Shown here: positions 43,172 to 54,533 of the stretch, piece by piece
How the letters are laid out: every line of letters begins with the position of its first letter
How positions within the stretch are numbered: position 1 is the first letter of the stretch
Source: Bedellia somnulentella
Lineage: Eukaryota; Arthropoda; Insecta; Lepidoptera; Bedelliidae
DNA length: 64,000 bases
Assembly (NCBI GenBank): GCA_963576735.1
Contig: OY755179.1
Coordinates: 3,162,001-3,226,000, forward strand
Direction: 5' to 3'
Notes under the pieces: generated by a model
Database searches by the model: none
The model's input: only the letters and a program-made list of their open reading frames with translations
Told to the model about the DNA's origin: nothing
Position numbers and translations under genes: made by a program

Positions 43172-43406
43172 ACATACATACATATACTCACGGCTATAAC
43201 TAGAAGGGGTAGCCAGAGCTAAGGAATTAAAAATTCCTCAGCCACTTTTGGAAAATTGAGTGGGGAAAAGATGGTAAAGTTAAGGTTGTTGGTGATGGGT
43301 TTCCATCCGCATCGCCCAAAAATCCCTTAAAAGCCCCAATACCGTTAGTCGCCTCTTACGTACACCCATCGGTAGAAACGGGGTAGTGCTATTCTAAGCC
43401 GACACT
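43172..43406 (-). repeat. Young Rep-A copy nested in older copy, 10-14 bp TSD
   Basis: ACACGGTAAGAAAT at 43158-43171 and 43407-43420. Part of the match overlaps the element's own 5' tip, so 10-14 bp is the safe range. Confidence 0.92.
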
Positions 43407-43469
43407 ACACGGTAAGAAATGGGTTATTTAATTACACTTTAAACCGACACAATGCAGCTATAAAAATCT

Positions 43470-43628
43470 AAGTTCAACAAAACAATCATCTTTCTCAACG
43501 TACCACCCTGTTGTCCCTCACACTTCGTATGTGGCGTGTAGAAGTACGTGTCGTTCTAGTAATTACGTGTTATACTGCATATGACATATTTGACGGAGAG
43601 GCGTCCGAGCGTTTCAATTAACGCAGTC
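43470..43628 (+). repeat. Direct duplication, unit 2
   Basis: Same blocks with a ~30 bp insert (taattacgtgttatactgca). Confidence 0.8.
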
Positions 43629-43931
43629 GAGGGCCGCCTCGATTGCACTACAACTCACTTGAACACGCTAAACGCCTGTGTAATCATGGGTGGAAGTTTT
43701 TCGATCAAACATTCAGATGTTAGGATGTGTTTAGACTGCATTCGGAAATAAAACGTGGAATAAACACGAATACAGCAACTTACAAATGATGTATAAACTA
43801 TCCGACGGAATAAAAAAAATAAAAAGTGCCCAGTAACCAAAATAACTTCCATAAGGTATATCAAGAGTTATATAATCTGCTAAACAAAAATCACTTTAGT
43901 TGGTTGATTCATATATATTATAGATTAAAAT

Positions 43932-44050
43932 AAACAGCGATAGCTCAGTGGGTAGAACACCACTTATTCTGCAGACGATAAGGGCTCAAATCCCGGGTCG
44001 TCCCTACACCAAATCGTCTTTTCTAGAAACATATATGTGCTTAATTCAAT
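43932..44050 (+). repeat. Rep-B SINE head, 3'-truncated
   Basis: gcgatagctcagtgggtaga, ggctcaaatcccgggtcg, then ccaaatcgtcttttctag to about 44050. Confidence 0.78.
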
Positions 44051-44439
44051 AAGCTATATTGACATCAATAAATACTCAAGTAATCCCAAAACAGTATCGA
44101 TGAAAAATTAAATATTAACATTTTAAAAAGTCATGAAATAAAATCTAAAGTCTCAAAATGGCTCAAGAAACTAGATTATTACGACACTGAAAAATTAATA
44201 ACCTCTATCACATAAATAAAATAAAAATGAAATTACTTAAACCTATATTACCAATTACATACAATCAACCATCAACTGAATCAGTATGAGCACACAATGA
44301 AAATAAGACCACGGCTAATCACTGCCTTCTAAAATACAGGTTGTACCTAGTTTGGAGGGCAGGGAGCAAAATTTTATCAGACCCTGTCGTGAACTAAATT
44401 AGAAATTTTTCTTTTATTTCAATCGTATTTATTCGCACA

Positions 44440-44457
44440 TTCGCACACGCACACACA

Positions 44458-44498
<41 letters not shown>
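44440..44498. repeat. (CA)n microsatellite
   Basis: About 28 CA/AC units with one interruption. Confidence 0.95.
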
Positions 44499-44652
44499 TC
44501 CGTAACATATAAATTCACTTTTCCTTGTTATACTATATTCTATAATTTTATATTTTATTTTGGGAGCTTCTGGCTGCATTTACAAAATTGAATTAGTATG
44601 TAGATACTTAGAGGTAAATAACAAGCTTCCTCATATAGTACACCTTGTAATC

Positions 44653-44907
44653 ATACATACATACATACATATACTCACGGCTGTAGATCCCTTGAAGGGG
44701 TAGCAAGAGCTAGGGAATTGAAAATTCCTCAGCAACTTTTGGAAAGTTGCGTGGGGAAAAGATAATGAAATTAAGGTTGTTGGTGATGGGTCTCCAACCG
44801 CATCGCCCAAAAATCCCTTAAAAGCCCCAATACCTTTATTCGCCTCTTACGTGCACCCACCGGAAGAAATGGGGTAGTGCTATTCTAAGCCGGCACTACA
44901 CAGCATA
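44653..44907 (-). repeat. Rep-A copy with 9 bp TSD
   Basis: CTTGTAATC at 44644-44652 and 44908-44916. Full length, alpha type. Confidence 0.9.
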
Positions 44908-45388
44908 CTTGTAATCGTAATGTATTAATGTAACAAATATAATGGTCAATAACAAATAAATTATTATTACAGTTGGTAGTCAACTTTATATCGTAATTTT
45001 ATTCGAAAATACATGAAGCAAGGAAAGTGTAGGTCTGGCTTTATGCTCGATGGTTTTTGGAGGCAGCCCATTCACCGAACTAAACGAGTTGTCGTTTCAT
45101 TTACGGAGCTTTTGAAGCCCGCTTTTTCACCATCACTACTAATTTGCAAAAAGGTCATTGGTTTTACCTCTAGAATGGGTGTATTTGTTTTTGTTTGTGG
45201 CTTTATTATTTTAGTTGAATAACATGTTTGTTACTTAAATATTCAATTGATATAAAAAGGTAAATGTTTTCTGTCAGTAGATTAATCATTTTATGATGAA
45301 TAAGTATTAAATAAAATTATCGGTTATGTAGGTTTGACTGAGACTTCATTTATTAAATAGCAGTAAATTTATGTATGTCTGAAGTCAC

Positions 45389-45624
45389 TGTGTAGTGCCG
45401 GCTTAGAATAGCACTACTCTATCTCTTCCCGGGGGTGTTCGTAGAAAGCAACTAAGGGTGATGGGACTATTTAAGTGATTTTTGAATGATGCCCACCTAA
45501 TATAATCTATACTTTACAATCTTTTCCCTACTCAACTCCCAGAAGAGGCTGAGGAATTTCTGATTCCCAGCTCTGGCTACAGGGATTAGGGATTCATAGC
45601 CGTAAGTATATGTATGTATGTATG
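45389..45624 (+). repeat. Rep-A copy
   Basis: ctgtgtagtgccggcttaga ... catagccgtaagtatatg plus TATG units. The ggttggagaccc motif has been lost by a small deletion. Confidence 0.8.
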
Positions 45625-45717
45625 AATTCAAATTCCCCTAAGTGAATTTAAGGTACTAAAATACTGTTATTGAGGATGCTGGTAATTTCTTTGCGATTTT
45701 TCTCTGTCTCTATAGTT

Positions 45718-45753
45718 TGCGTTAATGCAGGAGTATATTCCTGCATTAACGCA
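45718..45753. repeat. Perfect 15 bp hairpin
   Basis: TGCGTTAATGCAGGA, loop gtatat, TCCTGCATTAACGCA. Confidence 0.75.
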
Positions 45754-45865
45754 GTTAATTATTACTTTATAAAATGATTACTTTAAAAAAAACTAAAATC
45801 AGGTTTTATTAATTCTACAATCATGGTATACATTCTTGTACGAGTACGTATTACTCCTATAAACC

Positions 45866-46013
45866 TTTTAAAAGTTGAGTAGGGGATATATTTGTAAAAT
45901 AAAAGTTGTCTGTGATGAGGCCCCGACTGCAACACTCGAAAATTACTATAAAAGCCCTGGGGCTTTTTACGAAAACCTACGGGACGAAATGGGGTAGTTG
46001 TATTAGTCAAAAC
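45866..46013 (-). repeat. Rep-A 5' half, diverged
   Basis: cttttaaaagttgagtaggg ... gatgaggccccgactgcaac ... gaaatggggtagttgtatta. Confidence 0.65.
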
Positions 46014-46547
46014 TACCAGATAAAAAAACTTCAATATAAACGTATTGAAAAATACTGTAATATGATGTTCCTTCAAAATTTGTTTTAATCAAATCCATCC
46101 AACTTCTAAGAAATAAAACCGCTCTGGAAGCAGGCCACCAAAAATTTAAGCCAAACCCCGTATTTTGTAAATAAGCCTTGATGTCGAAGTAAAAGCGTTG
46201 TAAGTGAAATTATTTATTGTTTTCGCAACGTAATGAAAACTTCACAAAGTATCGAAGTTGTCAGGGTAAGGTTCCTTTTATTATAAACTGTCGGACCCTT
46301 TCTCAAGGAAATTTGAAGCGAAAAGATTGACGTAACATTTCGGAGCGTGAGTTTAATAAAAAAGTAAAATGATCAAAAGTGTTTCGTAAACAACTCTGAA
46401 AGGATGTGAAATTTGAAAATGACGTTGAGTTTAACAACTTCCTGCGATATAATTTCATTTCAAAAGTTTTCGAAGTCTCGGAGTTTTGACATTCGCTTTT
46501 GTGTGCTTCTTAAGATTTTGTTAAAAAAGTGTTCTTTTTTAAGATAT

Positions 46548-46786
46548 GCTGTGTAGTGTCGGCTTAGAATAGCACTACCCTATTTCTTCCGGTGGGTGTA
46601 CGTAAGAGGCGACTAACGGTATTGGGGCTTTTAAGGGATTTTTGGGCGATGAGGTTGGAGACCCATCACCAAACACCTTTATTTTACCATCTTTTCCCCA
46701 CTAATTTTTCCAAAAGTGGCTGAGGAATTTCTAATTCCTTAGCTCTGGCTACCCCATCTAGGGATTTATAACCGTGAGTATATGTC
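46548..46786 (+). repeat. Rep-A copy with 18 bp TSD, alpha type
   Basis: Flanked by TGTTCTTTTTTAAGATAT at 46530-46547 and 46787-46804. Close to consensus, so probably young. Confidence 0.93.
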
Positions 46787-47024
46787 TGTTCTTTTTTAAG
46801 ATATAACAGTCACGATACGACTTATCGCTATACTATACTTACTCATTTACATTACATTGGGGTAGGTAGAGACCATCGATCGCCACTTTATACAATCCTG
46901 AAAAATCGGTCTTGCTTCTGTCACATCATTTTTCTCATACAAGTTCTATTGTTTTTAAAATACGGACTTTCGTCTTTGTAAGAATGTTTTCGTTTTGGTT
47001 TTCAAACATCTTATGAAGCTGTAT

Positions 47025-47247
47025 ATATACTCAATCTTTTTTTTACTACAAGCTTTTCCTCGCTCAACTTCTAAAAAGGTACAGAGAATTTTCAAATTTT
47101 CCGTGCAGTGCCGGCTTAGAATGACGCTACCCCTACCTGCCCATGGGTGTCATAGGAGGAAACTAGGGTTATGGGACTTTTTTATATAGCTTTTGGGCGA
47201 TGCGGTTGGAGACCTTATATATGTATGAGACCGATTTGTATGTATAA
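47025..47247 (+). repeat. Left arm of ~220 bp inverted duplication
   Basis: Rep-A pieces in rearranged order (3' middle joined to head), mirrored at 47569-47790; spacer about 320 bp. Confidence 0.85.
47101..47213 (+). repeat. Rep-A head fragment in an inverted-repeat arm
   Basis: cgtgcagtgccggcttagaa to gcgatgcggttggagacc. The mirror copy is within 47583-47712. Confidence 0.7.
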
Positions 47248-47511
47248 TTTGTAGAGACTTGCATTACAATCCAAATTTGGCTCAATATATGTCTTTTGCC
47301 ACTTGAAGTTCATTTAGCCTCTCTATTTGCCCAAACAACCTAAACATTTCTTTCTCTATCTTCCACACAGCGTCATCTTCGCAACTAACTGTTCGAAAAA
47401 CCACACAATTTTTCACAATCTTACATTACACATACATCTGAGGGATCTCATTTCCACTGCATTCACTCTTCTCTCATTTTTATGATATAACATACCTGAT
47501 TTCTTCAGCAA

Positions 47512-47568
47512 CATATACTCGTACTATTGGAGTAGCCAGAGCCTTAGAATTAGAAAATACAAATCATC
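47512..47568 (-). repeat. Rep-A tail fragment
   Basis: acatatactcgtactattgg, agtagccagagccttagaat. Adjoins the right arm of the inverted repeat. Confidence 0.5.
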
Positions 47569-47790
47569 CATACAAATCGGTCTCATACATACATTTGGTC
47601 TCCAACCGCATCGTCCAAAAGCTATATAAAAAAGCCCCATAACCTTAGTTTCCTCCTACAACACCCATGGGCAGGAAGGGGTAGCGACATTCTAAGCCGG
47701 CACTGCACGGAAAATTTGAAAATTCTCTGTACCTTTTAGAAGTTGAGTGGGGAAAAGCTTGTAGTAAAAAAAAGGTTGAGGTTGAGTATA
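47569..47790 (-). repeat. Right arm of ~220 bp inverted duplication
   Basis: Reverse complement of 47025-47247, including the odd join gaaaattttccgtgcagtgc seen in no other Rep-A copy here. Confidence 0.85.
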
Positions 47791-48227
47791 TATATACTTC
47801 TGATGAAAACAATGTAGGAGTAAGGACATTTATAGCCTCATATTTGCATCTATTAAGGTTTTCCAAAAAAACATTAACATCTTAAGCCCTAATAAAAAGT
47901 GAACAGATCCATCAAGTATATATAGAGTAGAACCTGCAAAGTAAGGTAGCGTTCCATTAGAGAAACATTTCCATAGCGTGATTGAGTACTATTTTCTTTC
48001 TTTACACAAACCACAGGCAAATGGATAAACGAATTGAAAATTACGCCATAACAACTACTTAACGACTGAAAATAACAGCTAATAAATAAAATCGGACTAT
48101 GTTTCAGTATTACTTTTTATTTACAGTCTAGTTTTCTGGAAAGTATCCAATAAATCACGAGCTTTTGGTCTTTAATTCTATTTTGAGCTAAATAATATGC
48201 ATATTCTATTGGTAGGGATACTTACAT

Positions 48228-48408
48228 ATACTCACGGCCATAAATCCCAATAAAGGTAACCAGGGCTTCAGAGCTAGAAACCCGATAGCCACATTTGGAA
48301 TTTGAAATGGGACAAAACGGTAGAAATAAAGTATCGTTGGTGATAGATCTCCAACTGCATCTCCCAAAAACCACTTAAAAGGGCCCTACACCTTTAGTCA
48401 CCTTAGTT
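48228..48408 (-). repeat. Rep-A copy, interrupted (continues 48658-48692)
   Basis: catatactcacggccataaa to ctttagtcacctt. The 5' tip resumes as gtgacattttaagccggtac after the plus-strand copy. About 25 bp expected between the halves are absent. Confidence 0.75.
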
Positions 48409-48657
48409 GCCGTGTAGTGCCGGCTTAGAATGTCGCTACCCCTTTCTACCCACGGGTGTCGTAAGAGGCGACTAAGGGTATTGGGGCTTTTTATTGGATT
48501 TTTGGGCGATGCGGTTGGAGACCCATCACCAAAAACCTTTATTCTTACCATCTTTTCCCCACTCAACTTCCAAAAGTGGCATAGGAATTTATAATTCCTT
48601 AGCTATGGTTACCCCTTCTAGGGAAATATAGTCGTGAGTATATGTATGTATATATGT
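48409..48657 (+). repeat. Rep-A copy, beta type, inside an inverted Rep-A
   Basis: ttgccgtgtagtgccggctt ... cgtgagtatatgtatgtata. It splits the minus-strand copy 48228-48408 / 48658-48692. Confidence 0.88.
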
Positions 48658-49160
48658 ATTGTAGTGACATTTTAAGCCGGTACTACACGGCAAACACCGT
48701 CTGTAACACCCAAAGTAAAAAAATACTTGTTAAAAGGACCTTGTCCCATAAGGGTGGCTGTTATTATGCTAATTTACATTTTGTTGATCTTGGGTAAAGC
48801 TATTTTTGCTTGTCTGCAGCTACTTTCCTTCACCGCGTAAAGTATCTGCTTACCCGTTATTAATGTTAGCGTTATGCTTATATAACCTATACCAATACTA
48901 CTAAATAGTGTAGCTTGATTGTAATTGAATCCATGATCGTTTCAGTATTTCCTTACAAACAAGTTAGAAACTTTAGTTTACCTCTTTCTAAGTATAGATA
49001 GATGACATGTAAATTATAAAGTAGCGACCTAGCCTCACCTTAGTTCATTAAAAATGTACTAAAGTTGTAAAACAAGGACTCATTTTAAACTCCTTTTACT
49101 GCCACGACCGGCGGTGATCTTTCACGGTCATTTTGCGATTCTATCTAGATTTTAGACCTG

Positions 49161-49379
49161 CTGAGCTATGTAGTTGCTCAGAATAGCACTACCCTGTTTC
49201 TTCATATGGGTGTAGTAAGCTGTTTGGTGGATTTTTGGGCGATGCGGTTGGAAATCGATCACCAACAACCTTTATTCTACCATCTTTTCCACACTTTACT
49301 TCCCAAAGTGGTTGAGAAATTTCTAATTCCTTAGCTCTGGCTACCCCTTCTGGGGATTAATTGCCTTGAGTATATATTT
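49161..49379 (+). repeat. Rep-A copy with 12 bp TSD
   Basis: Flanked by ATTTTAGACCTG at 49149-49160 and 49380-49391. Alpha-type core with a ~25 bp head deletion. Confidence 0.88.
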
Positions 49380-49563
49380 ATTTTAGACCTGATTTACGCA
49401 AAAAATATAAATGCTTGGGTTTAGATTAGAAAGTGTAAGTTTCGTTTTACGGGGTTTTTTTTTTAAAAAAATATTTGTAACTTCATTTAGTTTGGAAAAA
49501 GGGGTCTTCAGACTGCAACTCGCACTATACTAACTTGATGAACTATAGCCATATCAGTCTATA

Positions 49564-49608
49564 CAGATGGGCTCGAGCCCCCCGGTGTAGACACATATCG
49601 GCTGAAAG
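49564..49608 (+). repeat. Rep-D 3' fragment
   Basis: gatgggctcgagccccccgg, tgtagacacatatcggctga. Confidence 0.5.
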
Positions 49609-49609
49609 G

Positions 49610-51072
49610 AAAACTGTTAGTTTTAGCTGTCATCACAGTAGTAGTTGTGTTTATCTATTAAACCGTACTATACTAGTGTTCAGTAGTAAAAAGGGATTCT
49701 TTTATATTTTTGCACTTAAATATCTCATCAGGGTAGCCCATAAGTTTGATTTTGTTGCTTCGAGGACAAAGGTAAATGAGTATTCATATAATTGGAATTG
49801 TAAATGAAGCTCTAGGCGCTTTCTTGACAGTGCCTGGTCGCAACTCTCTAAAATAAACTGTGATGATTCCATTTAAATTAATTCTACTGAGTCTAGAGCG
49901 ACGACAAATTTAAATGAAGACATCTTGGCTACATTTCTAACTTCGTATTCTAGTTAGGATTTTTTCTCTGAAATTCGCTCATATTTTTTGCAAATGAAAT
50001 CATATTTTATTCGGATAGTCCACAAGTTAGTCAAACAATCTGTCCAGGAATACAAAGTTTTAAAATGAACCGTTTGAAATTCGAACGTGATGTTTAAAAG
50101 GAAAACGCGCGTGTAAAGAGTTTTGATCTAAAAAGTTCCTAACCAAAAGAATATTCCAGAGCAGCCACTTCGCCGGTCTCTGAGTTGCGATAGTTCTTTT
50201 TACACAGCGTTTACCGTCCTCTACTAGCTGCGGCTTTTTACTGAGTATGAAACTTTCCAGAGCTTTTAGTATGTTTTCGTACATAAAAAGTGACGTTGGT
50301 TATTTTCGCATACTTATGTAAGAGAATGGAATATTTTAAAAGGTTCTGAAATATCTTTTGTACTCGTAATGCTTTTACATTATTAATGAAAAGTATCAAT
50401 CTTTAAAAAGTTTTAGGCAGTTTTATTTCACTTTCACCATATTAAAAATAATAACTTTAAATTTTATAACATAAATTTATTCTTAAATTGCATCTCATTT
50501 TTTTATTTCCTTAAGTCGCTTCATAAAACAACTATGAGATAAAATGACCAGAACTGAACCATGTAAATAATTAAGAAAACGACTCTATCAAAACAATACT
50601 TTACATATGAATTTCAAACAAATTTGTTTCTCTACCCACTTCTATCTTATAGTAGTTTTGAAAAAATATTTTTCGATGTCCTTTTCTTTCTACAGATAGA
50701 AAATAACTAATGAGAGTGAACGGAGCTACACATGAATGAATGTTCAAGTGAAACTTAGAAAGTTATGTAAGCAGTTTTTGGGTACCCGTATACTGTGATA
50801 GAGTTTAAGTGCCTTGTCAAAACTTGTTCTCTCGTTGGGATCGCGTTTGATTTATGACCTGTGGCTGTCAATTTTACGTCACTCAATATGATTTATATGG
50901 TCATTTGCAACACCACATACGGAAAATGCGAGGTAGATTTATTGTACATACAGTTTAACGCTTCGAGCGTGTCTCACGTAGTCTACAATGGTGGTATTAT
51001 GGAATAAATTAAAGTGTATAGGAATACCTCATAAGAGTATGTCAATGATGAGGAATTGATATCTGAATCAGA
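49610..51072. other. Repeat-poor stretch
   Basis: About 1.45 kb with none of the listed repeats. The minus-strand open frame 50060-50284 (LESFILSKKPQLVEDGKRCV) is not recognised. Confidence 0.4.
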
Positions 51073-51074
51073 TA

Positions 51075-51694
51075 TACAGGGTGATTACGGGGTCGTGGAG
51101 CAAGAAAGAAGCATTTAACTTACTTTCTCCTAAGCATCACGATAGTTTAGGACTAACAGTACACCAGCGACTTATTTAAGTTTACAAAAAAAAACTGCGA
51201 CTATTCGAGATCATGGTCACCCTTCTATTTTCCAAGAATTTTTTTGTCAAGTGCATGGACTTAACAATCGTTGCAGTAGTTGTAATTGATATGACGATAT
51301 TGATAGACAGATAAGAGCTCTGGTAGTGTTGTGTGTTTGATAGTAAAACATAACCATATCTGATCGCTCGATATTAGAAAATGGGTACAGCGAATGCATA
51401 ATTAATTTATTTTATTTTAAATCTTTGTTTCGTTATTATTTATTGTTATCGTTTATTGACTTTGACGTGTTGTCACATTATTACTCATAAATTATTAAGT
51501 ATTCTAACAAAGAGTTTGTTTTCTAAAAAGGTGTAATATAAAAAGTAGGGTGACCACGCATTTAGAGAATGTAAATAAAAATAAGTAAGTAACGAATCAT
51601 CCATGTTTCAATTAAAATAAATACAGGTAGCATCGCAATCATTTACTGAGTAAGAAAAAAATGGTTGGGATCACGACCCTGAAATCACCCTGTA
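51075..51694. mobile_element. Non-autonomous TIR element (TACAGGGTG ends)
   Basis: Left tip TACAGGGTGATTACGGGGTC; right tip, reverse complemented, TACAGGGTGATTTCAGGGTC. TA on both sides (51073-51074, 51695-51696) fits a Tc1/mariner-type TA duplication. Interior AT-rich, no transposase ORF. Confidence 0.65.
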
Positions 51695-51724
51695 TAGTGT
51701 AATATGTGATAGTGTGTAATCTGA

Positions 51725-51998
51725 TGCCGTGTAGTGTCGGCTACGCCGTGTAGTGTCGGCTTAGAATAACACTACCCCATTTCTACCCGTGGGTGATCGT
51801 AAGAGGCGACTAAGGGTATAGAGGCTTTTTAAGTGATTTTTTTGGGCGATGTGGTTGGAGTCCCATCACCAAAAACATTTATTATTACCATATTTTCCCC
51901 AATCAACTTCCAAAAGTGGCTGACGAATTTCTCATTCCAAAGCTCTGGCTACCCCGCTAAGGGTTTTATAGCCGTGAGTATATGCATGTATTTATGTA
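51725..51998 (+). repeat. Rep-A copy, gamma type, duplicated 5' tip
   Basis: The first 17 bp, gccgtgtagtgtcggct, occur twice in tandem (51726-51742 and 51746-51762), an insertion-time or template-switch duplication. Confidence 0.85.
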
Positions 51999-51999
51999 T

Positions 52000-52840
52000 A
52001 TATAGTGTAAATTGGAGACGCAGCTTTGTAGACGTATATAGATTGGAGACTGGAGATAGAGGGTGGAGCTCACCTTTCCTCTTTTATTTGTATGTCAATG
52101 AGCTGATAATAAGAATGGAATGGTGCTGTTAGCTTTTATGAAAACTTATGTTCCATATGCGCTGAGACTTTCGAATGAAAGCGACATATAATAATAGTAA
52201 CTTAGTTTCGCCTAATTCTATCAAATAAAATTTTGTACCGTATCCCATATTATCACGCTATGTATTTTAGAAGATCACAGTATACCAAAGAACTTCTCAG
52301 CATCATATACCATTGTATGTGCACCCTCACTTTTTATAAGCACAAATTTTGATTGTAACCCACGTTTCTCCTGAAAAGGAAATAGGTGTTTTCGGAAACG
52401 TGAACATCCGGTAATATCATGCAAAATTATTATTTGAAACACGTGCTTAGTACGAAATTATTAATAAACAAAACCTCTCAAGATATTGCGGTCATAAAGA
52501 ATACATGTTCCGTGAAAATGCTTTTGAGAATTGGATAAAACACACGCACAATAATGCTAAGTAACATTTTATAAGGGCTCTAAACGTAAGGCAGATGGCA
52601 GGTTGGTTATCGAAATGGGTACCTAGAAATTACATTTTATGCAAACTGTTACATTCATAACATTAAGAATATCAGACACGCTTTGAATACCTAGAAATGT
52701 GATATCTTAAAGATCTTGATGTTTTCTTCGAACTATTATGTTTATTTTCGAAGAAAATTAAGTTTGTGACGTAATGTAAAGTGAAGTGCAATTTTAAGTG
52801 ATGCCGTGTAAAAGATGATATTATATAGAAGAAACATTAA
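52000..52840. other. No recognisable feature
   Basis: AT-rich, no repeat family or coding signal seen. Confidence 0.45.
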
Positions 52841-52841
52841 C

Positions 52842-53103
52842 ATACATATACCCACTACTATAAAACCCAAAATGGAGACGTATAATTTCAAAATTAATAA
52901 TTTCTCGGCCACTTTTGAAAATGTAACTCACAAACAGTAAAATAAATTAATGTTAGTGGTAGGTATTCAGTCAAATTGCCAAGCAACCATTAATGTTTTC
53001 TGTGGCAACCACTTAATAGCCTTACACCTAGATTTTTAGGCATCACGTACGCCAACCGCTGGAAGAAATGGGGTAGTTCTTTGCTTAGCCGATACTTCAA
53101 AGC
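52842..53103 (-). repeat. Rep-A copy, old
   Basis: acatacatatacccactact ... ctcggccacttttgaaaatg ... gaagaaatggggtagttctt. Confidence 0.65.
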
Positions 53104-53179
53104 AAAACATTAAAATTTAAACGGTTTCCGCACATCGAGATGTTCGAAGACATTAAAGAGGCAAAAGTAATTATTAGGT

Positions 53180-53250
53180 CATGAAGATTATTAGAAGTAT
53201 TAGTACCTCAGCCACGCCTTTTGGGATATACGGCGATCACTTTGAGTTCG
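53180..53250 (+). repeat. Rep-B SINE 3' fragment
   Basis: ttagaagtattagtacctca, gccacgccttttgggatata, cggcgatcactttgagt. Confidence 0.55.
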
Positions 53251-53383
53251 AGAATAACTGATAACAAATTATTTGATCATTGAAATGGCAACTAACCTAA
53301 CACACACTTAACCCACTTTTTAAAAGCAGCATGCAACTTTCTAGATTGTGCTTACTTAATTTGGTTAATATGTCATTGCGTAT

Positions 53384-53645
53384 CTTCGGAATTAACTGAT
53401 CTACCGACTTGAAATTTGTTTGGATTTCAAGTGTGTGATAACGAATTTCTAGGTGGCGCCAAGTCGAGCGCGAAGCTAACCCTGCCGTACCACCTTTTGT
53501 GGAACCGTTTCGCTGCATTTTCAGGTCCCCATTCGAGAACCTCTCGATAGGACTAAAACGCTGAAAATTTCGTCACCTAGAAATTCGTTATCACACACTT
53601 GAAATCCAAACAAATTTCAAGTCGGTAAATCAGTTAATTCCGAAG
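53384..53645. repeat. Inverted repeat, 72 bp arms
   Basis: Arms 53384-53455 and 53574-53645 (caccta-gaaattcgttatca...), spacer 118 bp. Each arm also holds a smaller hairpin (gacttgaaatt ... aatttcaagtc). Confidence 0.82.
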
Positions 53646-53649
53646 TAAA

Positions 53650-53770
53650 GCTAATGCAAAGTTTCGCGATTTCGACACCGACAGACTGACTCACTGATCA
53701 TCAAAATAGAACTGGTACTTCCTATAGACCTAGAGAGCTGAAATTCGGTACAGAGGTAGATTTTAACGCC
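53650..53770 (+). repeat. Possible LINE 3' UTR relic
   Basis: gacagactgactcactgatc, aactggtacttcctatagac, agctgaaattcggtacagag: a phrase pattern frequent in lepidopteran repeat 3' ends. Recognised from memory of the style only. Confidence 0.35.
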
Positions 53771-53884
53771 CACATAAGGAAAAAAACTATCAGAACAAGG
53801 TTTATAGGAGATCTGGACTACCTGGTGACGCTGATGAGAAAAGATAATAAGAGTACTGGCAAACTATAATAAGCGTAATTTGAA

Positions 53885-54200
53885 TGTTTTTGTTCATGAA
53901 AACCTCATGTGGGGATTATTACCATTAAATAAAGTAAAGAAGAAATTTCGACACAGGCCGAAATTGTACCTGAATTGTTGAAATTCCCTACCTCTGAATT
54001 TGTCAAAAATTTGGAGAGAAGGAACGCAAACACTACTTAAAAGTGTAAAAGAAACAAAGGATAGAAGAATTTCGCACTGGCAGCCATTGACACGGTAGCT
54101 CAATACGATCCCCGCCTGTGTCGAAATTTTTCTTTCCTTTATTTATTCTTTATTTATTAGTAATAATCCCCACATGAGGTTTTCATGAACAAAAAAAAAA
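53885..54200 (+). repeat. Rep-C element, core partly deleted
   Basis: Inverted tail (gttcatgaaaacctcatgtg), linker, cacggtagctcaatacgatc (the A-box joined almost directly to the B-box region), direct tail ending ttttcatgaac plus poly(A). Confidence 0.82.
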
Positions 54201-54274
54201 AAAAAGATTTAAATTATGTGATAGTTAGGCGTTTTCAACATTTGCATTCTATCTGAAAAGGTAGACAAGTGGCC

Positions 54275-54533
54275 TTTCGAATTAGTAATAATTCGGAGGT
54301 AGGAAACGCAAAACACTACTTTAACGTGTAAAAGAAATAAAGGATAGAAGAATTTCGCACTGGCAGCCAACTGACACGGTAGCTCAGTTGGCAGAGCGTC
54401 CGGGGCGTTTACCCGAGGTCGCGGGTTCGATCCCCGCCTGTGTCGAAATTTTTCTTTCCTTTATTTATTCTTTATTTATTAGTAATAATCCCCACATGAG
54501 GTTTTCATGAACAAAAAAAAAAAAAGATTTAAA
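54275..54533 (+). repeat. Rep-C element, best tRNA-like core
   Basis: The core at 54374-54444 can be folded as a tRNA: 7 bp acceptor (GACACGG with CTGTGTC, one G-U pair), D arm GCTC...GAGC, T arm GCGGGTTCGATCCCCGC. The anticodon arm is imperfect. The left inverted tail is absent here. Followed at 54534-54560 by a stub of another copy. Confidence 0.85.

Larger units (their letters stand above)
46850..47420 (-). pseudogene. RTE-like LINE 3' end interrupted by an inverted-repeat arm
   Basis: 46850-47023 and about 47313-47420 match successive parts of the LINE C-terminal region on the minus strand (tail, then the W-F-G-Q/H part gcccaaacaacctaaacatt). The segment between belongs to the Rep-A derived arm at 47025-47247. 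Confidence 0.55.

Noticed and set aside
44394..44579. A protein with a CV-repeat
   Set aside because: Translation of the (CA)n microsatellite.
54374..54444. A functional tRNA gene
   Set aside because: The acceptor, D and T arms pair, but the anticodon arm is imperfect, no clean anticodon loop can be set, no Pol III T-run terminator follows directly, and the sequence is the core of a dispersed repeat.
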